A stretch of 64,000 nucleotides of DNA from Hyaloscypha bicolor E (GCF_002865645.1 NW_020194691.1:1054001-1118000); one strand, 5' to 3'. Shown: positions 45,745 through 58,105, counted from the stretch's first letter. Notes: generated from the sequence alone by a model not told the origin. A program made the numbers and translations.

Positions 45745-47680
45745 TTACATCCTGACCTGAATTTTCTCCCACCTCGCAACCACACTAACAACAGTTGCAA
45801 CCCCAGCCAATACAGTAGCCAACACAAACACAATATTCAAACTTTTCATATACGACAACGCAACACCTGATATAGCTGTGGAAGGTAGCATGCTGCGGAA
45901 CTGCGTAGCGCCCAGTCCAACCACCGTCGTTGGATCAATCTCAGGAACATTGACCTTCAAGTGATCAACAAGTTTATTCGCAAAAATCGACTGTGCCGCA
46001 GAGATGAAGTATGTACCGCCCATCATTTGGAAAACTGCCACTCGTTAATGAATAACCTTTCTCCGAATTGGTGGGTGTGGACTTACAGAGGCTGATGGCT
46101 GTGAAGTGCGACACTTCGTGAAGGTCACAGACGGACTGGGCGACGATTTGAGGGACTTGGAAGGCAAAGCCGACGCCAAAACCTGCTAATACTTGGAAGC
46201 CAATCCAGTGCGAAGATTTCGAGCCGATTTGGAGGGTATAGATCAATCCCATGCCAATTGTGGTCAATACTCCTCCAGTGAACAGGATTGGAGCATAGTG
46301 GCCGAAGGCGGATATCAGTCCACCAGAAGCAACTGTCGAGATTGCTAACAGTTTTAGTACGGATGTTGAAATAACTGGGGACGTGGTTACTCACTCAGTG
46401 CAATGATGAGAGGAAGATTGTGGACTCCTGATGCTTGTGCGGATACTCCGTCGATGGCTTGGAAATAAATTGGCAGGTAGTAGAGCAAAGTGAAAAAAGA
46501 CCCAGCAAAGCTTTCATATTATAAGTATCGGAAAGACCATTCAAGGGTGACAAACTTACAAGAAAGCAAAGAGGCAGACTGCCAGCATAGTTCTGTGTTT
46601 CAATATCCTAAAGGTGAGTTGCGCTTTCTCGCCCTGCCACCATTCGTTCAAGACGAAGAGAAGAATCAGCGCCGGGAAGAGAACCAACATGGCAATCATA
46701 TCCCCTGAGCTCCATGACTTGGTGGTGCCTCCCCATTCCATCGCAAGAAGGTAGCATATTGTCGCTGCCACGACCAAGGAAGTCCCAGTGAAGTCCATTT
46801 GCAAGAACTTCTCCAATAGTGGGGCTTGCAAAGGCTTGGCTGTTGACGGCGTCTTGAACAGCAAAAGAATGACGATAATTGAGGGAACTCCTATTGGGAG
46901 ATTGATGTAGAAACTTGAAAGTCAGTTAAGCCCAAGAGCACAAGGCAGTGAGAACGTACCACCAGCGCCAAGAGACCTTATCAGTGAACACACCACCCAA
47001 AAGAGGCCCGACAACACTGCCAGCCCCAAATGTCGCTCCTAGGATACCAGTAAATGCGGGTCTCAAGCGGGGAGGTGCTGCGAACGCAATAATGGTGTAG
47101 CATCCGGTGGAGATACCGGAAGCTCCAAGCCCAGCGATGGCTCTACCTGCAATGAGCATACTGCTGTTCTGGGCAACTCCTTTATTATTAAATAAGCTGC
47201 CGGTCCTTGGTCTAGAATGTGTTCCACTCACCACATATCAAACTTCCCAGTTCGAAAATAGCAATTGTGGTCATGAATGATGCCTTCAGTGGGAAGAACT
47301 TGAAAACCTTGCCCCAGGTGGATTGGAAGGAAGCTAGTGTGAGGAAGAATGCCGACCCGTACCAGCCAATCTGGTCTAAGCTGTGGAACTCATCGGTGAT
47401 GTGAGGTATGGCTGTTGCTACAATAGTCTGTGAAATGTCAGAATCGCGAATCTTGCCAGTGGGGATGTAAACTTGCCATGTCGAGAGCAACTAAGAAGAC
47501 GCTTAGGACCAGAGCCAGAATCACCATTGCCAGTCTGAAGCCCTTTGGGTGATCTCCAGTATTTTCGGTGAAAGTGGTTTGTTCTTTTTCACGTTCGATA
47601 TCTCCTGTGTCGTTTCCATTGTCTGCGAACTCGAGATCCGCCACCTTCTCGGTCGTGCTGCTAATGGATGTATGTGACAT
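45745..47680 (-). CDS. MFS transporter, DHA2-type (14 TM), with a GC-AG intron
   Basis: Seven exons on the minus strand: 47680-47477, 47427-47232, 47179-46960, 46913-46560, 46510-46395, 46344-46087 and 46034-45745; all joins keep frame, 545 aa. Intron 1 starts GCAAGT (GC-AG, 49 nt); the rest are GT-AG, 46-52 nt. The N-terminus is a cytosolic acidic tail. Signatures in order: [17 protein letters not shown] (motif D1), [51 protein letters not shown], then CFYINLPIG across an intron, all hallmarks of the 14-helix drug:H+ antiporter family. These export toxins or metabolites at the plasma membrane; the substrate is unknown. Its stop is about 250 nt from the stop of the convergent Zn2Cys6 gene, a common regulator-transporter arrangement. 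Intact. Confidence 0.93.
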
Positions 47681-48808
47681 TATTCGATTCAGTGGGTCTA
47701 TTCTTGAAGTCTGTGGATTTGGAGAATAAAATACAGGAAAATATAGGCTTAGTACTCAAGATTCAGCTCGCTCCTTATAGGTGTCAAGTCCCTTTGGGAG
47801 CCTCATACCAATTTTTGTAAGCCTGACGTACGCCTTTCTGCCTGTCCACATTCGTCCGTAAAAAATCGCACCGTTTTCCCCAGTGATTATAAATCTCGGA
47901 CTTCGAAATTTCCGCCCTGTTGGAATAATTTCAATGTGGTGGCTCTGCCTTGGAGCACTTCTCTTCGTCCGCCAAATCTCGTCCGAAGCGAAGTTTCCAT
48001 TCGTGCAACCACAACATGATTTCAATGATTGGCAATCAATCCTCGAGCAAAAGATATTCATACCAGCATTGAACGAATTACTTCCATGGGTCGGAAATCG
48101 GACAATGAATTGAGTCCGCGTCACTTCTGCTGTGAACGCTTGAGGTGGCCAAGCATCGGAGCCAGCTGCCGCGACTTGTTTCAAAGCTGATTTGGTCCGT
48201 ACAAGTTTGTCCGAGGAACTTGAAGAAACCAAAATTAAGACCGCTTAAAGAGATAGAGCTCGTTTCTGTCACTAATACTGCATACCGAGATCATGGTCAT
48301 AAAATCGTTCGTGGAGCATTGATTATGGCTTGCAGTTTATTGATTAGCAATCGAGAGGCCACAACCTTAGCGCGTAATGCGCTACCAAAGACGAGTTGCG
48401 CTGTAAGTTAGTGATACTTTTAGCGATGCAATATCCTGGACCTGGTTTTAGCGAGCCCCTGAATTTAGGTGTTGGCCTGAGTGAATAAGCATATCGTTCT
48501 AGAGGGCCCAAATCAAGATGAAAGCAAACTCCAAAGTCGATGACAACCCAGCTGAGCCGAATTTTGAGTATTTGAGATTGGTATCAATTGATCCCTTGAG
48601 CGGCGGCCAAGGATAAACGTGGAAAAACGTGACAGGTAGGGAATGTGAGACAGCGCTGGACTAAGCCTCAGCTCAGCCGCAGCCTCATAACGACCTCTCT
48701 TCGCACAAATTTCACTCTCTTCCTCCTCTTTCATAAGCCTATATCTATCTCTACACACTATGGTGTCTCAAGCTCATCCAGTTTATCTAAGATTTTGACA
48801 AAAAAGCG
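47681..48808. other. Intergenic between divergent MFS and membrane-protein genes
   Basis: A minus-strand frame of 158 codons (47756-48232) has no motif. Several CGTCCG and TTCGTCCG motifs recur here (47830-48220) and near 43070-43110, which could be regulator sites, but the pattern is loose. Confidence 0.4.
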
Positions 48809-50109
48809 ATGCTTCCAGGCCATCCAAAACACATATGGGGAAGGCTCTTCGCCTCAGCCTCCACATTTTCAACAAACTGCACCTTACCAACCGAGACGAC
48901 GACACTTGTTTCCGGCACCAACGTACGCGAAACGTTCGATATTCTCTGGAGCGGTTTATTGACGATCTCCATTTGCATCTGGGCGGTGCAGCACCTCAAT
49001 GTTCCGGAGCAGCGAAACGGTCGAGATCAAGGCTGGCGGGGCGATCTGAAATGGACTTGGAAGAGCTTTTTCACCAAGTTCAAGTGGATGGTTTTTACGT
49101 TGATTCTTCCGGAATTCTTGGGTGCGAAAGCGTATGCGGAGATGCGCCTTGCGAGACGTTCAATGGGCCAGGTCAAGAGCTTCAAAGCTTTCGATGGCGA
49201 AAGCTTGTCAGAGGAGGAGATCTCGAATTGGACGAAAACCCATGCCTACTATGCTGAGATGGGCGGCTTCGTGATCCGCCCGTATGGGGCCAGAAATATG
49301 GAGACCGGAGTGGTAGCTACAGCCGACATATTGGAGTTGAGGAGGAATGGCTTGCTTCCAACCCTTCCAAGGATTACAGCAGAACACCTCAACGATTTGA
49401 GCAACGGGGATCCGCTTACAAAAGCAGCAGCTATTGGGCAGGTCAGCTGGATAGTCGTGCAAATAATAGCCAGAGCTGCGAATAGACTACCAAGTACACA
49501 ATTCGAGATCACCGCTTGTGGATTTGCAGCCTCAACATTACTGACCTACCTCCTGTGGTGGGCCAAGCCCCAAGCTATAAGACCGGTCACCGAACTCCAG
49601 ATTCCATCAGACTCCTTTGACCCTTTTTCTGAGCTACAGAACGAAAGTTGTCAGCACCGACTTTACGGGGTCAGAGAACTCGTTATTCGGTCACCAACGG
49701 GCCAATATCGAAAGTTAGCAGACAATGAGCCCATGCCAAACGACTCACTTTCAGGTGAGGTCGGCCATTGTTTGGTTATCGATATCCGACTGGGTATCAT
49801 GGTGTTAGGTGGTATTCAATGCGCAGCTTGGAATTTCGACTTCCCCACAACAATCGAGTCGCATCTTTGGCGCTATTCAAGTATTACCACCGTTTCTACG
49901 TATCTAGTGATGTTTTTATTCTTTTGCTTCATTCCGTCCTCCCAGTTTGGTGTGAATGGAAAGTTGACAGAGGTCGGAAGCCATTTTTTCTTAAGCTGTT
50001 TCTGGCTGGGAGGAGTGTTATTCTTTTCGAAACGATGTATTCGCTCTTTCACCTGCCGCCAGGAGCATTTGTTTCGACGTGGTCATCAAATATTCTTCAT
50101 ATAGCTTGA
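48809..50109 (+). CDS. Fungal integral membrane protein of unknown function; 3' frameshift suspected
   Basis: Frame from ATG 48809 runs to 50104. Hydrophobic segments: IICIW-type segment near residue 50 (LLTISICIWAVQHL), FTLILPEFLGAKAYAEMRLA, AAIGQVSWIVVQIIARA, CGFAASTLLTYLLWWAKP, LGIMVLGGIQCAAWNFDFP and YLVMFLFFCFIP. The block FKWMVFTLILPEFLGAKAYA together with LSNGDPLTKAAAIGQVSW is recognisable as a widespread, uncharacterised ascomycete membrane family. Its usual C-terminal end (VILFETMYSLFHLPPGAF...) is found in a different frame, closing at 50109, while the main frame ends in an atypical Arg/Cys-rich tail. The switch lies near a run of six T at about 49984. Either the run has a sequencing or real indel, or the C-terminus is genuinely altered. 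Confidence 0.7.
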
Positions 50110-50311
50110 AAAGCATTAGCAGTAGATGAGGTATGGAGTACACTCAGCTATGTCGATTAAAATGATTCGTTGTCAGGGCTGCTTTTTGGGAGAGTTGACA
50201 CAAAGTTGCCTCCTATTCGCCACCGACTCGCATCTTATTCGATTCCGAAGCGATTCTAAATCGACAGGGGAACGTTTCTTGATAGCCGGGGAGTCTCCAC
50301 CAACGTAAGAA

Positions 50312-52476
50312 GTGCGATGTGCAACAAAATTTATCTCCTTTAAATTGATTGGTTCTCAATCTCGGAGGGAGTCACGTTGTACAAGTTTCGGGCGAGTCTC
50401 CTTTCCAAACTATCAAACGTTTAACGAAACAGATTAGAGTCGAATTCAACGGACAATCTTGGAGCGTATTGATTGCAGTGAAACTTCAATCCTCTCCTCT
50501 AGTTAGATGAGAATTGAAGGAGACCTGAGGAAGCCGATGGGTTGACCACGTGATGAACAAAAGCAAACGCCTACATCTTTTCTCAACTTATACAAGCTGC
50601 ATAGATCGAGTAAACGATAATTCTCAACTTTATTGGAAATGGGTTCAATAAGGAAGAACTCTCAAGCTCATAGTCTAAAGCTTCCCCCTAATCAACCAAA
50701 TATTTTCCCAGCAGCCATGAACCACGAACCCCAAATTCAACCACCCATTGCCAAAACCCCCTCACTTATCACACTAAAAGCTACAACTATTATTCATCAG
50801 AAACCAAAAACCCCCACCCCTCATCCCCAGCAACAACCGCATAACTACTCCGTTTCCACGAATTCCAGCCTTCACTCCCTACACGAAGCTCAACTTCCCC
50901 GGATCGGAATGCCCACCGACAGAATTGTTGACAATCGGATCCGCAACATCAATGATATGGAGGATATTGGAGCCGACTTGGATTTGAACTAGTTCTGCAC
51001 CGGGACCAGGCACGTTACTGCTTGTGGATTCGGGTCCAGATGTTTCTTCCGGGAGGCAGCGCGGACTAGTTCCTGGAGTTGTTGACTGGGGTGAGAAGTC
51101 GTAGGTGAGTGGGGTTAGTTTCGTGGTCGTGCATAAGGTGGTTGCTTGGAGGAAAGGACACGATATAATTGCAAGAGTATTGTTGAACTGGATAGAAATT
51201 GTGATGTGGTAGAGCGATATGCTAATAGGCTACACCGAACGCTGATTCGCAATCTGCGCACCATCGTTGAATAAACTCGGAATGACCATGCAGTGCACGA
51301 GGCACTATTTCTGCTTCCGCTGGTGCTGGGGAAGCGGTACTGGGTTGGACATCCAGCAGGAGCAACAAGGCAGAAGCCGGGATATGCATGGATGGAAGTA
51401 CAGCATGCATTTTGACATTCTTTGGCGCTTTATTGGACTACTAAATGAAAAGCAATGGAGAGTAGATGGGTTTTCAACCAAGAAGAGCTGCCCCCCTCCG
51501 CCCAGATTTCTGCACCTTCTTACGCTTTCGCAATTCCAAACATCTTGATCAAATTCGTAGGCCTAGCCTGGAATGAGGCAATTGCATGTTCATTCAATGC
51601 CTGACCAATAAATCGTGGTCGTCGTGTAAGCAATTCCGCGGCTGACGACCACGCAACTCACACTAGGAGTCTTGTCTAAGAGGCATGAACTATTCATGAA
51701 ATGTACCATAACTATTCAAAGACTGGAGCCGAGTTACTTTGCACAAACAGCCAACCAAATTCGAAGTTGATAGATCCCAAAGCGGTACGGAAGTTATTAC
51801 TGGCCCGAAGGGAGGTACTACACCAATCAGAAGTAATGCGAGTGGTTGAAAAGAGGTTCATTGTAAGGGGATGTGGGCATCATATTACGTGCATACCGCG
51901 AGGTTTCATCATAAGCGGGATCCAATCGCCACCACCGCTAACGCTGAAGACATGCCTACGCGCCCTCGGTGAATGTGGAGGATAAAAGGCCAAGACTGAG
52001 GGAGTATTTAGGAAACAAAAAGTGGCAGGATGCCGGCACGTCACGACCTACAGCTACTGAGCTCAAGAGCTCCTCCCGACGAACTCAACAGCAACATCGA
52101 CATAAGCAGCCGTGGCCTCTATGAAAGAATGAAGGCGAGATAGAAGGCTTTGAAATCTCTTCATGTTGATCCATTGAGAGCCGAACTCGACGGCTTACCT
52201 GACTTGATCACAGAACGTTGAGCCGAACTTCTAAAGCCATACATACATATTTGACAAATATTTGCTGGAACATTTGTTAAACATCTGAGGTGTGCGATAT
52301 GCAACAAAGATCTGAGATCACGCTCGTTATTTCGCTGATTGGTGGATTGGGGACGTGATTGACAAAGTCATGTGATCTACAAACCCAATAAAAACATACT
52401 TCAATCGATTATAAAACGGTTGATAAACGTTTCCAACACAGAAACAGCAGAATTGCGCTTGTGATGTGCAACAAAA
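50312..52476. repeat. Three dispersed copies of a GTGCGATGTGCAACAAA motif
   Basis: Copies at 50312-50328, 52291-52309 and 52461-52476 (GTGCGATGTGCAACAAA, GTGCGATATGCAACAAA, GTGATGTGCAACAAA). Each is followed within about 70-90 nt by a CACGT- or ACGTGA-containing motif. Similarity fades outside the motif. Confidence 0.55.
50639..50992 (+). CDS. Possible small Pro/Gln-rich protein, 117 aa
   Basis: ATG 50639 to stop 50992. Low-complexity Pro/Thr/Gln/His composition with no motif, signal or membrane helix. An isolated frame in otherwise gene-poor sequence; could be noise. Confidence 0.2.
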   Translation: MGSIRKNSQAHSLKLPPNQPNIFPAAMNHEPQIQPPIAKTPSLITLKATTIIHQKPKTPTPHPQQQPHNYSVSTNSSLHSLHEAQLPRIGMPTDRIVDNRIRNINDMEDIGADLDLN

Positions 52477-53532
52477 AGTTAACATCTTAGGTTTGGTATT
52501 CCCGATTTAGAGGATAATCGATGGGTGTCACGTGAGGATATATTTCTTCAGATCGGGTGACTCCGCACCACGACGTGATGAAAGATTGAAATCAAAAGGA
52601 AATGAAAAGAGAGGGAAAATACACAGTATGAGACTACCCTCGCTCTAAAGTGCACATTGATGTTGCCAGAGGTCAAGAATCGTGCTGGAGTCGACGATCA
52701 CGTGCCATGAACCGCGTCCTGAAGAACTGACGTTCAAGATGCCTCGTAAATTTACAAGGTACTTGCGCAAGTGGGCCAACATAATCTCTTCGATCACTTG
52801 ATCAGGTATGCAGCTGCGCGTCCCTAAAGTGAAATTTCGAAGAACTTCCTCCTTGGCAGGTGCCGTGGCGATGCTTTCGTCCAAGAATAACAGCAGCCTT
52901 CGAGAATCGTACCTGCATAACACAACAAACTCCTGAACGCGGACCCCCGCAGCCGTGTTGCAAGAAACAAAGAAGAAATACAAGCCGTGAAACCTGCCAA
53001 ATATTTGACGTCGTAAATCTGACCTTCTCCAACTGTTATCACTGACCAGCAGATGTCTCCTGGACAGGTTGCCCCTGCAACTCAATTTCTACCCCGTGGC
53101 CAAGTTTTTTAGACTTCACCGTTGACCCTGCAACTCGCAGTGAAGCTATCCCCAACTGAGGAATAAGAGGGGCAACAATCGGCCCAATCGATGCAGTGCG
53201 GTGCCAAAAGCGGTTAAGCGGGCCCATGCATCGCCGTTGTGCGGTGACCCCTGGCAAAAACACAGCAACCGCAATCTCTATTTCAGACAAGCCTGCTCCT
53301 CCCCTCACCACCTCCTCTCTTTTTGACGTCGCGATCGCTACACATCAAAAAAGAACCCCCAATTCAGACAAAAGCTAAGTTAAGCCATCAAAAATTACCT
53401 CAGGTACGTGATCAGCGCCATTGCATTCCTCACGCATCGAGTCGCGTCGCTTCTGCAGTTCGCGCCGGGAGATTAATCCGAGTTTCCAGGTCTCGGATTC
53501 CACGAACTTCGAATACCTTCACATACGTCAAA
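50993..53532. other. Intergenic, no convincing gene
   Basis: Minus-strand frames at 52645-53085 (146 codons) and 53039-53311 (90 codons) overlap and may be parts of one decayed gene, but neither has a recognisable motif. The right end is the KRE9-like promoter. Confidence 0.4.
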
Positions 53533-54206
53533 ATGCAGTTCACCAAGTTCCTCGTCGCTGCTGCGGCGTTCACGCTCGCCAATGCGCAGGTGGAATTCAC
53601 AATGAACGCCGATTTCTTTGCGGCTTCCTATGTAGCTGGTGTCAGTGTTATGAACCTCACATGGGACCTCAACTCCGGACCCGTTACCCTCAAGCTGATG
53701 AACGGGCCCTCCACCAATCTTTCACTGGTCGAGACAATCAAGAGTAAGGATTTATGATACTTTATTGAATCATTGCTAATATTCTGGTAGGCGGAGTGAC
53801 CGGAACTTCCTATCCCTACACCCCTTCAACAAATCTTGCGGCCGGCCAATATGCATTCGAGATTGATGATTCCTCCTCGAAACTAATAAACTACAGCAAG
53901 CAATTTGCATTGACTGGAGGATCTGCCTCAACTGTTACCAGCACAGGCAGCACTTCTTCCGCGACGCCGTCCCCAACCAGCAACTCGACATCTACATCTA
54001 CAACCAACACCAAGACCAGTCGGTATCCCCCTTTTCTGCTCAAAGTATGTATGCTAATCCATCTATCATCTTCAGCGACCAAGACGTCCTCTTCACCAAC
54101 GAGTACAAGCTCGAGCACGACGCCCAAGATAAACTCCGCAACGAGCGTCGCCTCTCCTCTCGCGCTGATCCTCCTCGCTTTCGCGGCGATGGTCAGCCTC
54201 AACTAA
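53533..54206 (+). CDS. KRE9/KNH1-like Ser/Thr-rich GPI-anchored cell-wall protein (copy 1)
   Basis: Exons 53533-53743, 53791-54018 and 54076-54206 (189 aa); introns 47 and 57 nt. The second intron is a multiple of three and is open if retained. A signal peptide (MQFTKFLVAAAAFTLANAQ) is followed by a KRE9/KNH1-type beta-sandwich (SYVAGVSVMNLTWDLNSGPV ... AAGQYAFEIDDSSSKLINYS), then a Ser/Thr-rich stalk (TSTGSTSSATPSPTSNSTST) and a C-terminal hydrophobic GPI signal (PLALILLAFAAMVSLN). The family acts at the cell surface and is linked to beta-1,6-glucan or wall assembly in yeast. A paralogue lies 1.6 kb downstream on the same strand. No damage is seen. Confidence 0.85.
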
Positions 54207-55805
54207 ACCTCTTTCCAATACCTTTTACGAAATGTCTAAATATACTAAAAAGAGCCGGGGAAGGTTTTAATGCATAGCTTGCGATTATCTGTCTATATTT
54301 TTCATTTGCTCGCATTTGAAAACGGAAATAAGGTCGTTGTTGCGGATAGGAAAGCGGGAGGTTTTCAAGCTGATTGGTTCAGGCAATAGTGGTTGCATAT
54401 GGGAGGCGCAATTAATTGCCGTTTGCATAGTACAAGAGAAAGGTATAACGGGGCTGGATGGTGGATAGGAAAGATAGATGCTCGGGAGGATATACCTGTG
54501 TTGATGAGATTTGATTCTTGTGGATTGCTTAGTTTGCTGTATGTAGTGTAACTCAATGAATAAAATGAAAAAGTACCAGATCACCTCCCCTTCCTCTTTC
54601 TCCTACTGTGTTGACTGGTGTAACCCTCTCCCCACAATCCCCAGGTCCAACCGTTCATGCAGCGACCATGTCGCAGTTTCACGGTTCCTGGATTCACCCC
54701 TGCACTTCAACGTCACTCCCCCAAGATCTTCGCCAGTTCTTCCTCTCCCTCCCAAAATATCATAAATTCATGCTAGCCATTCCCCCACTCTTCCATGCAA
54801 ATCATGACGCACGCACGCACGACGACAAAAAATAATGATTTCGCCCCTCCCGAATAGGCTCAAAGTGGGCAGACCTGTTGGTGGCGCTGGTATCTGCGTC
54901 AGCCACCATCGCAAATACTCAACGCGAAAATTCAACGCGAGTATTCAACGCTTCCTTGCCAAATAAATCATTAGTATTGAACGCTGCACCACCCCCTTTC
55001 AAAATTTCTCAAATGTCTTCTTCACGAGAAAGTTCATATTTGCAGGGAAAGCCGGGACCAAGCAAAGTCCCAGACCTCGGACCGAGAGAGTTAAGAAAGC
55101 GAGGTTAAAAAAGTGGAAACTGGGCCGGTGCAAAAATGGTGAGTGGAGCGATCGGCAAGGGTCAACGCTAGATCGTGTGTGGCGCGATATCTGCCCAAGT
55201 CTACGTTAAGCGAGTGGCAAATCATGGGATTTCCGTACCTGCATACCTTTTGGGCCTATGCATGCATGCATGCATGAGAAAGCCAATACAGCAGCAAGGG
55301 AGAGACGTCAATACACGTAAACGTCGTATTCTCGGGCGGCCTCGTATTCCGCCCTCGTCTTTTCAAGGTTTGATGGATGGGGTTTTGAGGGGTCCCGGGA
55401 AGGAAAGCGAGAGGTGTGGCAAGCGCCACAGGAAAAGGGGCGAAAAAAACAAGCGATCGAGTGGGAGAAGGCTGCCCATGGCGTCGGCGGATCGGCGCTA
55501 CTGGTGGGCTCGTTGTCCCGACGAGGAAACTTAAACTAAACTAAAACTCAACCTTGGAAAAAAGACGTGGGGAGTGGAGAAGCTGTTGGGAGGCCGCATA
55601 AAGGGTCGTGCTTTCCGTGGCTTGAGTGCGCATCTGGGTTTGCTCTTTCTCTCGTTTTCTCTTCACTGGCATCTACGTCCACATCTCTATATGTGATTGT
55701 TCTTCGTACACGATATATTTTTGAGTATCTATTTTTAATACTTGCATTCGGGATAATTGAAGAGAGCGATTCAAGAGAGAAGAAAAAGAAGGAAAGACAC
55801 CGAAA
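54207..55805. other. Intergenic between the two KRE9-like genes
   Basis: No supported gene. A (CATG)n run lies near 55258-55276. A frame of 119 codons at 55175-55534 is Arg/Lys/Gly-rich without motif. Confidence 0.5.
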
Positions 55806-56504
55806 ATGCACTTCTCAACATATGCCTCAGTCGTCATCGCGGCGCTCGCCGCCCTCACCTCAGCACAAAACCCATTCACGTTCACGACCCTCACCTCAGT
55901 CACAGCCGGGACGCCGATAAACATCACCTGGGCGCCGTCAACCGGCACCGTAGATACGATCACTTTAGTCTTACGGCAAGGCGATCCTACGCACCTAAGT
56001 ACCATTGCGACGATTGCTCGTACGTTACCTTTCATTTTCCCTTCCCCTGCGAATTTGCGAGCCACCCAAGGAATAGAGAAGCAGAGATGCTAACAGCAAG
56101 AAATAGCATCAATCCAAAACTCGGGTTCGTTTTTGTGGACACCGCCGACGACATTGGTAGCAGGCACAGGCTACGCCTTCGAGATCGTCGATGATGGGAA
56201 TACAGCCATAACCAACTACTCGAATCAATTCTCCATCATCTCGACCAACACCGTTTCATCCGCAGCCGCATCCACCACGTCCTCTGTTTCTGGATTGACG
56301 ACACTGACGGGAAGTTCGACTGTGAAGACGAGTGCGAGTACGAGTACGAGTGGGAGCTCAACGGCTACGGGGAGCTCGACGCCGAGTGGGACGAGTACGG
56401 GCAGTGCGAGTGCTACGTCGGCGACGGGGAAGAGTGCGGCGGGGAGTGTGAAGGTTGGGGTTGGAATGTTGGGTGTTGTGGGCGCTGTTATGGCGCTTTT
56501 GTAG
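55806..56504 (+). CDS. KRE9/KNH1-like Ser/Thr-rich GPI-anchored cell-wall protein (copy 2)
   Basis: Exons 55806-56019 and 56107-56504 (203 aa); one 87-nt intron (GTACGT...TAG) at the same place in the domain as intron 1 of copy 1. A signal peptide (MHFSTYASVVIAALAALTSA) is followed by the domain (TSVTAGTPINITWAPSTGTV ... LVAGTGYAFEIVDDGNTAIT), a long Ser/Thr/Gly stalk and a hydrophobic end (VGVGMLGVVGAVMALL) fitting a GPI signal. It differs from copy 1 mainly in stalk length and the missing second intron. Tandem duplication is likely but old, since identity is confined to scattered domain residues. Confidence 0.87.
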
Positions 56505-56625
56505 AGGGGTGGTGGGGAGGGGGAGGGGTGTATATATTGAGAGGAGGAGGTGATTGGGAGGGATATTGCTTGGCAGGGGGAGGGCGTATTGCATAGGGAA
56601 CTTATATAAAAATAATTTGATAGTA

Positions 56626-56778
56626 ATGGATAATTTGTCGAAAGCCGCTTTCCGCGAGGTGTGGGAACAAGTTCGTGACTGGGTTCGTTTGGATATTGAG
56701 AGTTATGTTGAATATTTGGAGGGCAGTGAGGAACTATTTCTTCGAGTTGAGGAAACGAGGGGTAAGGGGAGGTTTTAG
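56626..56778 (+). CDS. Small ORF, 50 aa, at the edge of the AT-rich block
   Basis: ATG 56626 to TAG 56778, beginning MDNLSKAAFREVWEQVRDWV and acidic-amphipathic after that. It could be a fragment of a gene lost to the adjoining repeat block. No family recognised. Confidence 0.25.
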   Translation: MDNLSKAAFREVWEQVRDWVRLDIESYVEYLEGSEELFLRVEETRGKGRF

Positions 56779-57994
56779 TTAATCCATAGTATCGCTTAAA
56801 TTGATCAATATTATCAAACTCTGCATATGCTCGTTTATTTAGCTAATCGAGCTTTAGGTTAATTATCATTATTTAGCCTGGGGAGATATATATGAAAGGG
56901 ATAGTCTAAACCAAGAAAGTCCTGTCCACAGCCCCAGACTAGCCCAGTACGACCACCTTTTGGATCTCCAGGCCATCCGCCTCGGGAGAAAGCCCGAAAA
57001 CTCCCCTTCTGGATCTCGATCCGGTTACCGCTCCTCCAGGATAAGTTAGTTTAATATTCAGGGACGGACTCCGGTCGTAGACGCTAATGCTTAAAGAAAG
57101 AGGAACGAAAACCATTCTACTAAAGTCTTCTTATTATCTGCAAATAATCTTTATATAACTTCTAAGCCTTAATATATCTCTATAGCCTAAGCCTCTTAAT
57201 AATATAAATAAACCCAAGTATAAAAATGCCTGTTAGATATATTTCTAATATTTCCTTAACCCTAATTAAGAATATATATTATTAGTATATAAAAGGTCGG
57301 ACTTCCTTTATTAGTAAGCGAAATAAGATACTAATTTCTTATAAAGTCTTAGTTAATTAGAGACAGGCGAGCGAATTATATATATTAATATTAAATAATA
57401 GAGGAATTAATTCGAGTCAGAGTAGTAATAATAATAAGAAAGAGATTTGCTATTATTAGATCGGGAAACTTAATTCTAGCCCTATATTTCTTTAAAGAAA
57501 TAGATAATTAGTAGACTAATTATTATAGGTTACTAGATTATACTATAAGGAGGTATTAAGTTATTATAGTTCGTTTATTTAGCTAATTACTATTATTATT
57601 TAAAGAAGCGAGATAGCTAGCTAAGTAAATAAATAGGTTTTATAGTAATTATATTTTAGATATATATTTTATATATTATTATATAATACTAGTTATATGG
57701 TACTATTATATATAACTTAGTATATAGCTAGTACTTTTAGCTTAATATATAGCCTTTAGCTCAATTTAAGCTCTTTAATATTATTATAATACCTATCTTA
57801 TTATAATATATATACTTTTTTTATTATTATAGTAAATACAGGTATATATAATATAATATTAATAATTAAGAGCTAAAAACTCGGATATATTTAGTAAACT
57901 AAGTAAATATAGGTTATATAAGACCTATATATAATACTTATATTCTATTATATATGAACTAGGAAGGTTCAAATTAGTCTCAAGCTTGCAAGGG

Positions 57995-58105
57995 GGCTTA
58001 GGGTTAGGAATTAGGGTCCGGGTTAGTTCGGGGAATTAGAGAATAATAAGAGCTCTCTATATTAGGATTTATTAAAGTATAAAGGCCCTACGGGTTAGGG
58101 TTAGT
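57995..58105. repeat. Telomere-like TTAGGG motifs inside the repeat block
   Basis: CTTAGGGTTAGGAATTAGGG at about 57997 and CGGGTTAGGGTTAG at about 58091. Too few and too degenerate for a telomere, but unusual here. Confidence 0.5.

Noticed and set aside
47756..48232. 158-codon minus-strand frame upstream of the MFS gene
   Set aside because: No domain, unusual composition, and it lies in a divergent promoter region.
50955..51000. GGATTTGAACTAG resembling the complement of a tRNA B-box
   Set aside because: Falls at the end of a short open frame; no matching stems or A-box.
52645..53311. Two overlapping minus-strand frames (146 and 90 codons)
   Set aside because: Some coding flavour, but no motif and no splice model that joins them; left as unproven.
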